Made by a program: the position numbers and the translations under genes. Under the pieces are notes generated by a model. The model did no database searches. It was not told the origin of the DNA and worked only from the letters and a program-made list of their open reading frames with translations. From assembly GCA_951799445.1 (NCBI GenBank), contig OX637287.1, positions 37,663,724 through 37,727,723 of the forward strand: a DNA stretch of 64,000 nt. The letters are read 5' to 3'. The stretch is from Pseudisothecium myosuroides (Eukaryota; Streptophyta; Bryopsida; Hypnales; Lembophyllaceae). The number at the start of each line of letters is the position of its first letter. Position 1 is the stretch's first letter. Positions 48,369-60,618 of this stretch are shown here, piece after piece.

Positions 48369-49217
48369 AGTGCAAACTCTGCAAATGTGAGGTACTTGAG
48401 GCACCTTGTTTGGATGGCTTCCATTAGACTCATTTCTTGTGCTTGTGGATCCAAACTGTACTCCCGCAATAGTTAATTTCTCCACTAGTTGCTAGAGTAG
48501 TACTCAACCTCAATTAGTTCTTTTATTTCTTGTCCTTTTGGATTTTGCATGCCTGTACTGATCGAAAAGTGCTTGTGATTTTTTGTAGTTTGCAAGTTTG
48601 TGCACAGGATAGGGATGGTGCCTTCAGGTACCTCAATCAAACGTCCTCTGAAACAATCGAAAGGGCAGAGATGCTATTGGACTTGTAAAGAGCATATTTA
48701 TGATCCAAAAGCAGATGCGTTGATGTCGCTGCCGGTTTTATGCTAAAATCCAACTGGCACATATGCATGTGATGGTGTTTAGTGATGATCAAAAGGTGAA
48801 TACATGTTAGAGAATACACTGTGCACAGCTTGAGTTCCTAGCTTGCCACTGCGACATCGTTGCTTTGAACACCGGACAGACTTATCTTTTTGTTGTGTAA
48901 GCTAGGTTCTTCAGTACGCAAGAGCATTTTGTATTCAGTTACATACAAACTTTCAGGATCTACTGTGACCTGGTATGAACAGGCTCTAAATTTACGCCAA
49001 TGCATTGAAAGGGTTGGAGTATTTCTCTCTATACCAAATGTTTTCGATCGTATTTCTACGTACTTTGAAACTCAAGCACGCATTTTGATAGAAATATTTG
49101 AGAAATCTAGCAAATACAGCATGATTTATTTTGTCACTTGAATATTTGAATACGAGAGATGATCCCATACGCCAATAAACTTATTTGTAAGTTTGTTGTT
49201 TTCTTCAACTTACAAAG
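48369..49217. other. 3' flank of the membrane-protein gene
   Basis: Probable 3' UTR followed by unremarkable intergenic DNA. Confidence 0.35.
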
Positions 49218-49219
49218 TA

Positions 49220-49395
49220 CAGTAGAACTTCTCTAAAGTAAACTTCTCTAACGCAATGACCTCTCTAAAGTGATGGAGTATTGATTGCTTGGTCCTGCAT
49301 TAGGCCCAATCCCAAAATAACACATTAGGTCGAGATTCTTGAACATGGGGACTTGAGCCCGGTCTCGGGGCTAGTACTTTAGAGAAGTTCTATTG
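49220..49395. mobile_element. Emigrant/pogo-like MITE, 176 bp
   Basis: Ends CAGTAGAACTTCTCTAAAGT and ACTTTAGAGAAGTTCTATTG, flanked by TA on both sides (49218-49219 and 49396-49397). The ends resemble the known plant Emigrant termini (CAGTAAAACCTCTATAAA) of the Tc1/mariner-pogo group. Confidence 0.8.
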
Positions 49396-49397
49396 TA

Positions 49398-50500
49398 TTG
49401 TATTGCTCTCACAATTGGTGTAGTCATATTGCCCCTTATAGCTAGACTGAGGTCAAGCTAAGGCCAATACCTTCAAACCTTACACCTTATTATGCCAATA
49501 TACTTCAAGTAAGGTATACATATCCACAACCCAACTACAACCCTTATTCTTGGGTCCAATTGTGCCCTCTTGCATTCTAATGTAGTCAAAATTGTAAAGG
49601 GTTGCAATGTGACTTTTTGAATGTAGAATTGGGTTGAATGGTCACAAGTTTTATAACTTCAAGGAACACTACCATACGATTATGACACTTGGCAAAAGTT
49701 TCAATAATTATTACACTATTGAAGGGATGCTTTTGGATTACCATTGCAACCGGGTAGGGAGTCCAAGTAAAAACATTAGAATCCAAATGGATAAGAGTAG
49801 CCACCCCTAGGGACAACAATAGGAAGCTATATGTTTTTGCTTTGACTATCTATAACTATCTATAATGTCTTTTTTTTAAAATTGAAAATTGAATTGACCA
49901 AGCTAGATGTGAAAAAACCTTTGATTTACCCGGTTTTATTGCAAAAACAAAATCTCGAATCCAATTTATTTAAATATATGCAAGGACTAAAGGAATGACA
50001 ATGGATCATTCTCAACACCATGTTTGGCAAGACTTTGGCAATATATTCTAGCATTGTTTGCATAGCATTCTTAACCCTAAAATACTTGAGCTTCCATTTT
50101 GTGTGTGATGGATGGTCAAACAGTGCCATAATTTACTAAAAACAGATGATTTTCTCCTAATTTTTTAGTTGAGTGTTTATTGTATGTGAGTGCAACTAAA
50201 GAATATTTTAGAGAAGAAGATGTAAAATCCACAGATAAAAAAAGATGCCTTTTCTACTAGTGTATCATTACAAAAAATCTGAACCTCGTAGAAGGCCGTT
50301 TGATTTTCATTTTCGGCACCCCAGTGGTGCAAATATGTGTATATATATAATTAATTTAATTTAATTTTTTGAAATCGCCAATCTGATGTGGCACTATTAA
50401 AATTCCTAATTTTTTTTTAATTTTTAATTTTTAAATTTTCACTGAAATTGCACTGCTTCCATGCAGACTCGTGGCCTTTTACAGGCCCGAAATTTTTTCT
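49398..50500. other. Intergenic DNA, no gene
   Basis: No coding signal. The word TTTTCTACTAGTG near 50255 resembles a transposon end (compare the complement near 10798), without a partner nearby. Confidence 0.35.
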
Positions 50501-51180
50501 AATGCTTACTCTAATCAGTAGTACACACTAGTTTAGAACATCCACTCTTTTCTGCGTAGCTCCTACATCCTAATCATTTTGAGAGACTCGGATAATGTGG
50601 GCTATTGAATTGAAGAGTCTAATTTTCCTTAGCAGTAAGGTGGATGCTATTGTTCACAGCAGGATCCTCAAAGCGAGGTTTATAACTTCTTGCATTGAGC
50701 TATTCATGATTCAGATTTTGAGTATTCATAGGAACCATTTCAGTATAATTGTTACGTTACCTTCATAGTCATAGTCTAATCAGTAACTTAGTCCCACTAT
50801 TTTGAAACATGTATTCTTTTCTGCCTCCTAGTTCCACAGAGAGACTGGGCTATTGTAGCATCTAATTTCTTTCAGCAATAAGTAAGCAATCCTCCTTCTA
50901 ATGGGTATAATATTGTTCACAGCAGGATCCTCGAAGCGAAGTGTATAACTTCTTGCATTGAGCTATTCATGCTTCAGATTTTGAGGAACCATATCGGCAT
51001 AATTGTTACCTTCATAGTCGAATCTCAGTAGTCCCACTATTTTGAAATTAACATGTATTCTTTTCTGCCTCCTACTTCAAGGGAGAGACTGGGCTATTGT
51101 AGCATCTAATTTCGCTTAGTAATAAGCAATCCTCCTTCTACTGTACTGGGCATACTATTGTTCACAGCAGAGACTAGAAA
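50500..51180. repeat. Tandem repeat, about 2.7 units of about 255 bp
   Basis: TTGTTCACAGCAG(GATCCTC) occurs at about 50650, 50914 and 51160. Shared words between them are CTTGCATTGAGCTATTCATG, CCCACTATTTTGAAA and GAGACTGGGCTATTGTAGCA. Non-coding; lies about 2 kb upstream of the MATE gene. Confidence 0.75.
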
Positions 51181-53202
51181 AAGAGATCCAAACATTCACC
51201 AGGAATGAGAGAGAGAGAGAAAGAGAGAGAAGCTCCGTCTCTAATTACCTCCATAGAAGTCAGTTTGCTTGGACAGAATTCCTGTTAATGGATCCGAAGC
51301 TCTTGCATTTTCCAATCTTTAATATATGCAGAAATGTAGGTTGGAATGCTGCTCATTGGAAGCCTCAGGAGATCATGGACGTACCAGATCGTGGTTTACA
51401 TTTCAGCAGAATGAGGGCTCACTAGCTTGCAATTGTTCCTGTATATCATTTTATTGGTGTCTTCTGAGGTAAATTTATACTCGAGGGAGCGGCTGTTGCG
51501 GAAAGGGTTGAGATCTTCAACGGAAGTGAATCACATCGCCACTCATTCAAGCCCAGTCTCATTTTGATACGTACGGTGGATTGATAAACTGCACCTAGGG
51601 TTAGAGCAGAAAACAAGAAGTGGACGTCCAAATGACATCAACAAATATAATCTGTCATGTGGATGCTCATTTCCTTAGTCTACAGAGACTACGTTCGTTC
51701 TCTTGGCACTACCCACAATACAAGAAGTAAGCTTTACACTATCAAATCAACTATTGCAAGAGCGCAATTCATTTGACCAGAATCCTCGCTTGGATCAGTT
51801 ATACGCGCTTCCTCAGAGCTTTGCACTATCATTAAGCAACAAAAAGAATGCGCGGCATGGCGAAGAAGACATCGCAGCGAACAGAAAGACGGAGAAGAAT
51901 GGCGCGGGGACGTGGGAGCCAGCGGGTCCCTCGTCGAAATTTTTGCTTGACCGCACCCGAGGAACCCTAAAGCCGAACATGTTCAAGAAGTAGGGTGCGA
52001 TAGGGGGCACCGCAAGCAAGCCTGGCCATCGATTTCGTTATCCCCGAAACAAGATCTCTGTCGTCACGTGGTAAGACTGTTCTCATCTTTATCCACAAGT
52101 TACGGTTCCTGCCAGGTGACTTTCTTCTCGATCCATAGAGGCTCGTGCTTATCATGTGGAGCAAGGGGAAACGATGATGTAACGATGATGTCTCCTTAAA
52201 GAAACCTCAGACGTACGGGAACGCAGACCACGGCCGAAAGTGGGATGGTACAGTATCAATATGCAAGAGATTCATAATGCGACCTCGTTTGCCTTGCTTT
52301 TGCACCACTTCTCTCTGTGAAGGCTCATTGCGAAGTATGCAGTTGCGACGGGAAGCTCAATTGTTGTAGGAATAGTGGGACTGCAGTGTCTGGGTTTGGT
52401 AGTAGGCGCACTCTGCACAGTCCGGAATTTGCAGAATTTGCTACGTGTATTTGCAGCAGATTTTATACCTCTTTTTGTTTTTGTTACCAGAGGCTGCACA
52501 GAATCGTTCCGTGAATCGTAAGTAGGTCTTCGGCGTCTCCCGGTTTCAATTCGCGAAGCATTGTGCTCTTTGTTTGGCAAATGTTGGTACTTAAAAGTTG
52601 CAGTAACTCTTGAGGAGGGAATGTACCGTCTGTCTGTATGCGTTTCGGGCTTGTAGGACTGTGAATTGGTCAGATATGGAAGTCAAATATCAAGTAGCGA
52701 ATTGTTTGTGCAGGTTCGATATTCGCGTGTCTCGGCATTTACTGCATTTATGGGCTCTGAAGCGCAAATCAACTCGATCAGGTGCGTTCTGCTGCCTTTC
52801 ATCGTGTCCTCAGCAGCTTATGCTTTAGGTCTTTGGTGTATTCTCAACTTGACATTAAGGAGTAATCAGACACATAATCCGATGGCATCTCTGCAGTAGC
52901 AATTGCGAAAATCCTGCAAGAAATCCGGATACTTTCTTCACTTCATATACTTGTAATATACAGCTGACAATCCCCCCCACCTTCACTGGAAGTTGCAATA
53001 GCTGCTTGGAGAAGATATACCACCACTTGCGCATTTGCGTCTCAATTGCTCATGATGTAGAATTTTTCTCAATCTAATCGTCAAATGTTAGGGTACGTTT
53101 TGTTGTGTGCGATGCAGTCTGTGGGACGCAGTGTATTGATTCTTTCTTTGTGATGATGCCAGGGTCTCGTTTTGAACAAACCACTCAGTGTGAGGTGCTG
53201 CA
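51181..53202. promoter_or_regulatory. Upstream region of the MATE gene
   Basis: A GA-rich run sits at 51208-51231. A short frame at 51703-51993 has mixed composition, but no recognised family and no supporting splice signals. From about 52300 the composition resembles a transcribed leader. The transcription start cannot be fixed. Confidence 0.4.
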
Positions 53203-56200
53203 ATGGAGCTCATTCAAGGATTGGGACTTGCGCATGGAGGAGGCCAAATTCAGGCCAGTTTGCTGCAATGCAGTTTCTCGGCCAAGGGATTCTATAGGTC
53301 ACTGCAGCAAGGCCACTGTTACCCTACTTGTTCCTTGACTGAAGTTCGTTCTATCAGGCAAACGATCCTTGGAAGTCGACAATCTGGTTTTAGGTGTACC
53401 CATTGGCGGAAGGTCAGTGTGCGGTGTTCAGAATCGAGTATTGCAGACACGGTCAGTCAAGCTGAAATTGAAGTGGTGGAATCCCTGGAAGAAGCGGAGA
53501 ATCAGTCGTTAAGAGCGGTATCGCGTACGGAAGAGGAACCTGAGGCGTTTGCTGAGGAAGATGAGCATTTCAGTCCGGTTCAAGCAGCATTGGAAGAGAT
53601 ATTGGCAGAGGAGGATACTGCAGAGAATGCTCAGTTTAATTCCATGGAGTACGAGGCCGTAATGGTAGCGGCTAGCCAAGTCGCTGACGCCTTGTCTGAA
53701 GAAGAGGTAAATGCTATGTCCTTCCCTCTTTTAGAACCTATGTCGCCCATGGGAGCTGCAGTGGTCACATTGTGGCCTGAATCCCTGGAAGTCATAGAAG
53801 AGGCTGTTGAGGAAGAACCTGAGATCGGATTTATGATCCAAACGGAAGAATTGGAGCAGTTTGCCCCGCCACCCGAAGCGTCGACTTTATTGGAAGAACC
53901 ATTGGATACTGTGGAAGAGGAAGAGACAGAGGACGAGCTCTTGCTAGACCCTGGGGCCGTTGCATCAGCTCTCATGGTGAAGGAGGTTGCAGACGCACTG
54001 AAAGCCCCAGATGAGGATACCGTGTCACACATGCTTGAGAAGGAGACTGAGGTCGAAAGACGTCAGGGAGCTGAGGGAAAATCCATGATAGAACAATTGA
54101 AAGATATCTTTGTGTTTGCAGGTCCTGCCTTGGGAATCTGGCTTTCTGGACCAATTATGGGGATCATTGACACGGCTGTGATTGGTCAGAGCAGCTCTCT
54201 GGAGCTTGCTGCTCTTGGTAAGTGGGCAGCTAATGCAATGAATAGAGTTACTGTAGGTGTTGACTGCATGTTGCTTTTTGAATTCTGGTAATTCTTCAAA
54301 TTCAAATGTGTTTTAGATTAAGTATGAGGAAAGACTAGAAATGTCCGTGAATGGATTAGAATACATCTAAGAGTGTCTTCACTCCATTGTTACTGTGGCG
54401 GTGTATAGAATCCGAGTGAAATGCGTGAATGCTTGGCCAATGAACTCGAAATGTCTGGATCACATATTCCTGTGTTCATTTGCAGGTCCAGGAACCGTCT
54501 TATGTGACTCAGTGTGCTATATCTTTATGTTTTTGTCTGTCGCAACTTCCAATTTGGTCGCCACCTCTCTTGCTCATAAGGTTAATACCTTTAGTATCTT
54601 TATTCTCGTGTTTTTTCCTGCTGGTAGTGGCCGTGAGCTCCAATTCATTTCGAGTTTGATTTGCTTCCAATTTTTGAGGTAATTTAGCTTTGTTAGGAAT
54701 ACGGGTGTAGTGGTTGTTCCTGAAGTGAGTGTTTTTCTCGCAGAACAAGGAACAGGCAGCTCATCATCTTTCACGGATGCTATTTTTAGCCTTAGCCTTA
54801 GGGCTCGGCTTGCTGCTGGTTACAGAAATCTGGGTCACCGAGCTGCTCCAAGGTACGCAAGTCTTGGACATTTTGCACTGCAGATTGATGTACTTACTCC
54901 CTGCAAATTCATGTTCAACTTGTGTGGTTTGCATGGGGGTTAACTGCTTTTATGGTAGTAGCGATTTCTCATGACCGTTTTTTGGTAATTTTCTTCAGCT
55001 TTCGTTGGAGTCCAGAACTATGATCTTATACCGGCAGCAAAAATATACGTGCAGGTGTGTTTTAATGTATTATTTGAATCGGATATGCCTGAATGAGTAG
55101 GATTGGCCTAAATTTCCATTCAAATTCAGTATCCATGACACCCTATCTTTTGCTCAAGAATTATTTTTTCCTTGTCCTTTTCATATTTTAGCTCGCCTGT
55201 TGCAGTTGTTTGTCACAAAGCTAATTAGAACACCAACAATGTTTCTGCATGGTGACAATTTTTTTTGTTCGAATGGTTTTTCTAACCGAGAGCGTTTCTT
55301 TTCTACATATCAGATACGAGCTCTGGCTTGGCCAGCAGTGCTTGTCAGTTTGGTGTCACAAAGTGCCAGGTGATTACCCTTGTTCAATTGTGCATTGGTT
55401 ATGTTTACTAAGTTTGTTCGAATTTCTCAATGATTCGTTATGAACTACAAGAATCGTGGGATGCTGATATTTTCGATGCGCATTTCTATGCAAATCGTTT
55501 GAGAATTGAATGTTGAAAGAATGAAAGGCGATTCATCCCGTCTATGGACATACTCTTACCACAATTCTTCATCTGTAACATTTTATGTGACAGTGGAGTC
55601 ACCATGCCCAGTTCCTGAATGCGCTAGAAAACAGTTTCTTAACAGCCGTGAGATGTGACGTTATGTTTTCCGTGCAGCCTTGCGATGATGGATTCCAGAA
55701 ATCCGCTGAAGGTGTTGGTCATCGGAAGCGTTTTCAACTTGGTTGGGGATGTCGCTCTTTGTTCATTTCTCGGTTACGGTATTGCAGGAGCGGCATGGGC
55801 AACTATTGTCGCTCAGGTAGGTCAAAAGTTTAAAACGGTACTGACTTAACTGCAAGTTGTGCATCTAGTGAGAATATCATATTGTCTCATACAATCGTTT
55901 ACAATTTCCTTCGAGTTCCTTCGAGTCTGGATTCTGGTATGGAAAGTATCTGCTTCAGCTTCATGATGGTATCATCAAATTTACGAAGAATCACATGCAT
56001 TGGATCTCTCTTGTAGGACTTAAGTAGTTCTTTTGGTTTGGAAGGTACGGATTTCTTACATTGAAATGCACGGTTTTTGCAGTATGTGGCAGGAATATTA
56101 ATGGCCTTGTCTCTAAATGACAAAGGCTACAGTTGCTTCAACATACAGATACCGTCTTTAAGAGATCTCGCAGAAATCGCAAAGCTAAGTGGTCCACTGA

Positions 56201-58591
56201 TATTGACCATGATATCCAAGGTACACGCTCTTGGAAAAACAACTCGACTAGTAGTTATGTTGTTGCCTCTACTTGTTGATTTCCTCGGTTGCATCAAGGA
56301 CTATCTTCCTGTAGTAGCAACAAGAGCTTGCAGTGGAGAATGTCAGCTACATGGTTTTGTGGAATTTTAATCAATAATATTTATAGTTTGTCTCATTAAT
56401 GCAACATCTCCGCAGGTTTCATTTTACACGTTGATTACATATCTGGCAACATCTCTTGGAGCTATTACTGTGGCAGCTCATCAGGTCCGTACTATGAATA
56501 CCTCTGTGTACTCTCAAATGCTCAATGTCCTCAAAGTTGTTGAATATCCGCAATACAATCCCTCCATTGATACTGTTGCAACCTTCTTTCGTCCTCAATG
56601 AATACTCCAACACCCTGCATGAATTCCAGAAAGTTTGGTGACGCTATTCTGATTCTATTGTTTTCGTTCACCTATATCGATGGGGTTCATGTTGTACTGC
56701 ATTGTCATTTGTCATTCAGTCGTCATCGAACATCCAGTTGTAAATATTCAATATGTTTTTTTTAACAGGTGATGATTGGAATTTATGGTCTTTGCTCTGT
56801 GTGGGGAGAGCCTCTAGCTCAAACGGCGCAGTCCTTTATGCCGCCTCTTCTGTACGGTTCTCAAAGAAATTTGACCCAGGTAAAGTCAACTTGCACGAGT
56901 TTAATTGTTATGTACTCTTGACATGCGTGCCTTACGTGCCTTTAAGAGCCAGCGAACTTTGTGCCTTTGTGCAGTACGAATAGCCAGACCTTTCATTGTA
57001 CAACTGGGATCTAGATTTCTGTTTGTTCCAACGAATGGTAGTCAATTCGATTAAAATGTTAGGGGTATATTCTTTCCACGACGATTGGAGTTAGAAGTTG
57101 AGAACAGGAGTCATGAATCATGTACTCTACAATTTTCTGTGCTCTTTGTAAATTCATCATGATCTCGACACTTTCTTCTCTTTCTCTTAGGCACGAAAGC
57201 TGCTCAAACAGCTGCTATACATTGGAGTGGTGGTTGGAACACTTGTTGGTGGCCTTGCAATCGCAGTACCTTGGCTCTGCCCTGGCGTCTTTACCTCTGA
57301 CGCTGCCATTGTTTCTCAGGTTTTCTCCTTACTATTGGCCACCTCAGCTATAAATCCGTTTTTATCTCTGCAGCTTAACTTTCTCATCCAATTCCATTCG
57401 TGATTGTGTTCTGCTTCCTAGTTTTTCCTTATTTCGGACCTAGATTGCTTGATTTCTGTCTACTTGCTAATATTGCATTTGTTATTAGGTAGTTATTCTG
57501 TGTATAGCTGCTAAGAATTAACCAACAGAAAGAGTCATCTGATTGTAACGTCGTTGACAAGACAAGGGGATGTTCGGCTAAGCATACGTCATCGTGTATA
57601 CATTTTTGTAGATGCAAACTATATCGATTCCATTTCTGGTCGGCATGATTTCGTGTCCGCCGTCTCTTTCTCTGGAGGGAACTCTCTTGGTAAATCTTCC
57701 ATTTTTCTTATCATTTTTCCTGCTGCTACCTTAGCAATAGATGGATCCCTTTTATCTTATTGCTGAGGAGTCGAGAACTTCGATGAGTGTATGTAATTGC
57801 TCACAACTGTGAATTATCGGTGGAAATACTGGGATGCATCCGAAACTGACTCCTGTATGCTTTTGCAGGCTGGAAGGGACTTTGGTTTCCTAAGCTTCAG
57901 TATGACGGCGTGCTTCGTTGGTGGGACAGCTTTGCTCGCGGTATGAGTGCTTGCGATTCTTCTTTACATATAGTCGTGTCTCTAATCCTCCCCTTGAGTT
58001 CGGTGATCGGGGCCGTAATAGCTGCTAATTTATCACGTTTAGAGAAGCGCTTCGAAATATCATTGTTTTGCGTTCGCTGTACATGATTTTGTGGTGACCA
58101 ATTAGTACTATCTCTGACATCTAGCACGACCGTTGGAAACTCTGTGCAGGCTTGTAAGGTACACAATTGGGGACTGGCAGGTAGTTGGTGGACGCTGGCT
58201 GCTTTTCAATGGGTAAATGAACTCACTTCAATTTTCAACATTCATTTCCCTCCTTTCGTAGATCCTTTTTCTAGGCATAGAAACCCTTTTCACTTTGGTC
58301 ATCATGTGAACGGTATCCATATTTCATGCTCCGCACCATTGTGCATATAGTTAAGTATGACCAAGGAAAGTATGTATTTTATGTGTAGACCTGCAGAAAT
58401 AGTGCAAAGATTCATGAGGGCTTTGTGGCCATGTCCTTATTTTTTAGCGTTATCTTGACGGCAGGGCTAACGAGCTTTCCCATATGTTTTTGTAGGCTCG
58501 TTTTTTCTTGGCTTTTGCACGCCTGCATTCCCCAAGCAGTTGCTTGGCCGACACAGTTATTGACACGACGTTACGGCCCAAGACAGCTTGA
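53203..58591 (+). CDS. EDS5-like: Plastid-type MATE transporter of the EDS5 group, with acidic N-terminal extension (14 exons)
   Basis: Fourteen exons join in frame with GT-AG introns: 53203-54217, 54486-54580, 54744-54852, 54999-55054, 55314-55369, 55678-55816, 56083-56220, 56416-56484, 56769-56879, 57191-57319, 57612-57689, 57869-57940, 58150-58212 and 58496-58591. The product is 741 residues. Residues 1-75 are rich in R, S and Q with few acids, and look like a plastid transit peptide (cleavage plausible near VSVRC). Residues about 78-295 are strongly acidic and of low complexity. From about 298 the MATE core follows, with [54 protein letters not shown] and [20 protein letters not shown]. 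The family has about 12 membrane helices. Arabidopsis EDS5 lies in the chloroplast envelope and is linked to salicylic acid export; the substrate here is unknown. EDS5-type proteins are usually about 540 residues, so the acidic stretch explains the excess length. The substrate assignment is inference, the fold is not. Confidence 0.92.
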
Positions 58592-59390
58592 TACGACCAA
58601 GTGGGCAACAAATTGTCATCACCAAAGTATCATCGAGGGCCTGAGATATTAACTAAAGTCCTCTTTTGTTTTTTCTTATATGTATATTATGATGTGTTTA
58701 TCATGTGCGCAATTGCACAAGCTTCATCCACTTCCGTGCAGGTGTAGTTATCGGCCGCAACGCGATGCCTGCAACGTCCCTAATCCTTTTGGAAGTGATT
58801 TGTATCACTATTATTTGACCAGCAAGTTACGACTTCAAGTCATGTAGCAGAAATCGTTTGGACTTCAAGCACGAAGGTGCTTAGAAACAGTACTTTTGAA
58901 AGCTGGGATGGTACCATCACTACCATGTACTCCCAGAAACCAGCGTGTAGCTCAAAGACTCAAGTCCCACAGCAGAGACTTTAACTTACTGTCGGTGGGA
59001 GTATTTTTTGGTCAATCATCAGTGATTTTTTTTGGAACAAACTTGTTACTGGACCAAATACCTTATAGGAGATGAACCCACTGAAACATCTCACATACAA
59101 GATGTATTCTTGGTATTCATTCAATCGCAAACCTGTGAGAAGTACAGGCCAATGAACCATCAAGGAACATATGACCAGCGTCAAAACTCCCACGTTTATT
59201 TCTTATCTTCCTTCTCGGCAAGCTCGGCCCTTTTTTTTCCGGATACCAACTACAAGAGAATTAAATACCTCCCCCAGCAGAAGTGTCATACTATCAATTA
59301 CAATTAATACTAGCATCCACATGTTCCAAATGTTGGTGAACTCGGACAGAATTTTTCGCCGAAGATTACTTGCTAGATTAATCTAAAAAT
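58592..59390. other. 3' region of the MATE gene
   Basis: Probable 3' UTR and spacer. No further coding exon in frame. Confidence 0.4.
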
Positions 59391-59955
59391 GGTCACCTTG
59401 GTCTTGCGTGAGCATCGAGGAAATAACCACCAACTTAGCCCTGTAGGTGTTCAGTCGGTTCACATTCTCTTGAAGACTCTGGTTCTTTCGTCTGTGATCG
59501 CCAGGAATACCGATTGTAAGTGCAAGCTTCTTTGGAACTCCTGCAGCCTAAAACCGTAACTTTCAAGGTAAGCTTTGTCAAGGTGGTTGTGATCTACACA
59601 CACACACACACTTTGAAATTGCATGTGAAACTCGTGCATAGTAGTAAAACTATGATCTCAACAGATTTGGCACTTGTATTCAAAGTGAACTATCCACTGA
59701 TTTCCCAATTAACGCACACTCGTACATATGTTGAAGTTTTAAAAGTGACACAAGCAGTATCCTCTATCTCACGATTCCGTCCTACAGTGAAACTTCCAAA
59801 TTGTGACAAACTGGTTTCACAGCAGATCACATGAGTAGCAATGTATCATCAAATATCTCACGAGATAAATAGTAACCTTAAAACCAAAACCAGAGAATGG
59901 CAAGAGAAATCGATACCTTCAGCTCCTCCAAAGTGAAACCACGTCCCAGCACGTT
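59391..59955 (-). pseudogene. RPL13: Ribosomal protein eL13 pseudogene, C-terminal part
   Basis: On the minus strand, RGFTLEELK ends at a GT donor near 59917. After an intron with acceptor at 59541, the frame continues as [12 protein letters not shown]...[23 protein letters not shown] (59540 to about 59420). This is the core of eL13, a 60S subunit protein. Defects: one extra base before RGFTLEELK breaks the frame after a recognisable RAG; two residues are missing after RRKNQS; and a frameshift follows KLVV, after which FPR.SRKTKV is readable only in another frame and the normal C-terminal half is absent. The retained intron points to a DNA-level duplicate, not a retrocopy. Confidence 0.75.
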
Positions 59956-60556
59956 TTTAGGGTTTGGATCGATAAAAAGTTGTTGTGTCTGATATTAGAA
60001 AATAAGTTCAGCACTTGGTCACTTTTAGGTATGTTTAAACTTACGTAGCATTCTTCCAGAACCAATTGACATTCCTGGGGTTGTTGACATTTTTAGGGTC
60101 TTAGGGCTTAAGACGATTTCAAATTCAGGTTGCCTACAGACAACGAGAAGGATCCAGTCCAAACAATAACGTGCATCCTCATCTCCCCAACAGAAAATTC
60201 TCTCTAATTCTCTCAAACTTTGAATCCCAATCACTCTTCCAAAACCCAAAAGGACCAATTATTTCTAGGGTTCAGGATCTAAGACTCTTTGAGTTCTATG
60301 TCGCCTGAAAGGCCCTATCCAAACCATCGTCCACCCTCCTGTCCAGGACAAAGAAATCTCTCAAATTCTCAGATTCTAAACCCCAATCACACTTCCAGAG
60401 CCCAAATTGACCTGAAAGGGGTCCGTTTTTGACAAAATGTAGGGGCCTGTAAAGAGTGGGACACAGCGAACGTCTCCGCAGAGACTGTAGTGTTGTGAAG
60501 TGATCTGGTTTGTTTTGGTGGTACTCCATACTCCATTAATTCACAGGGCTGAAGCC
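59956..60556. other. Spacer with a repeated segment
   Basis: Two related stretches of about 200 bp (about 60110-60250 and 60300-60410) share words like TCTCTCAAATTCTC and CCCAATCACTCTTCC. No gene recognised. Confidence 0.4.
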
Positions 60557-60618
60557 ATGGTGAACTGAAGCTTAACAATGCCATTGCCAACGGGCACTTC
60601 AAGGACTGGCAAAAATTT
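60557..60618 (+). pseudogene. RPL13: Ribosomal protein eL13 fragment, N-terminal part, opposite strand
   Basis: From the ATG at 60557 the plus strand reads MVN then a stop. In the shifted frame it reads NNAIANGHFKDWQKF, matching the conserved eL13 start (NNxIPNGHFKKxWQ). A small insertion near the start and loss of one lysine codon break it. It points away from the C-terminal piece, so the two are not one simple gene. Confidence 0.6.

Noticed and set aside
51703..51993. A 96-residue frame upstream of the MATE gene
   Set aside because: No family resemblance, biased composition and no conserved context; likely leader or intergenic DNA.
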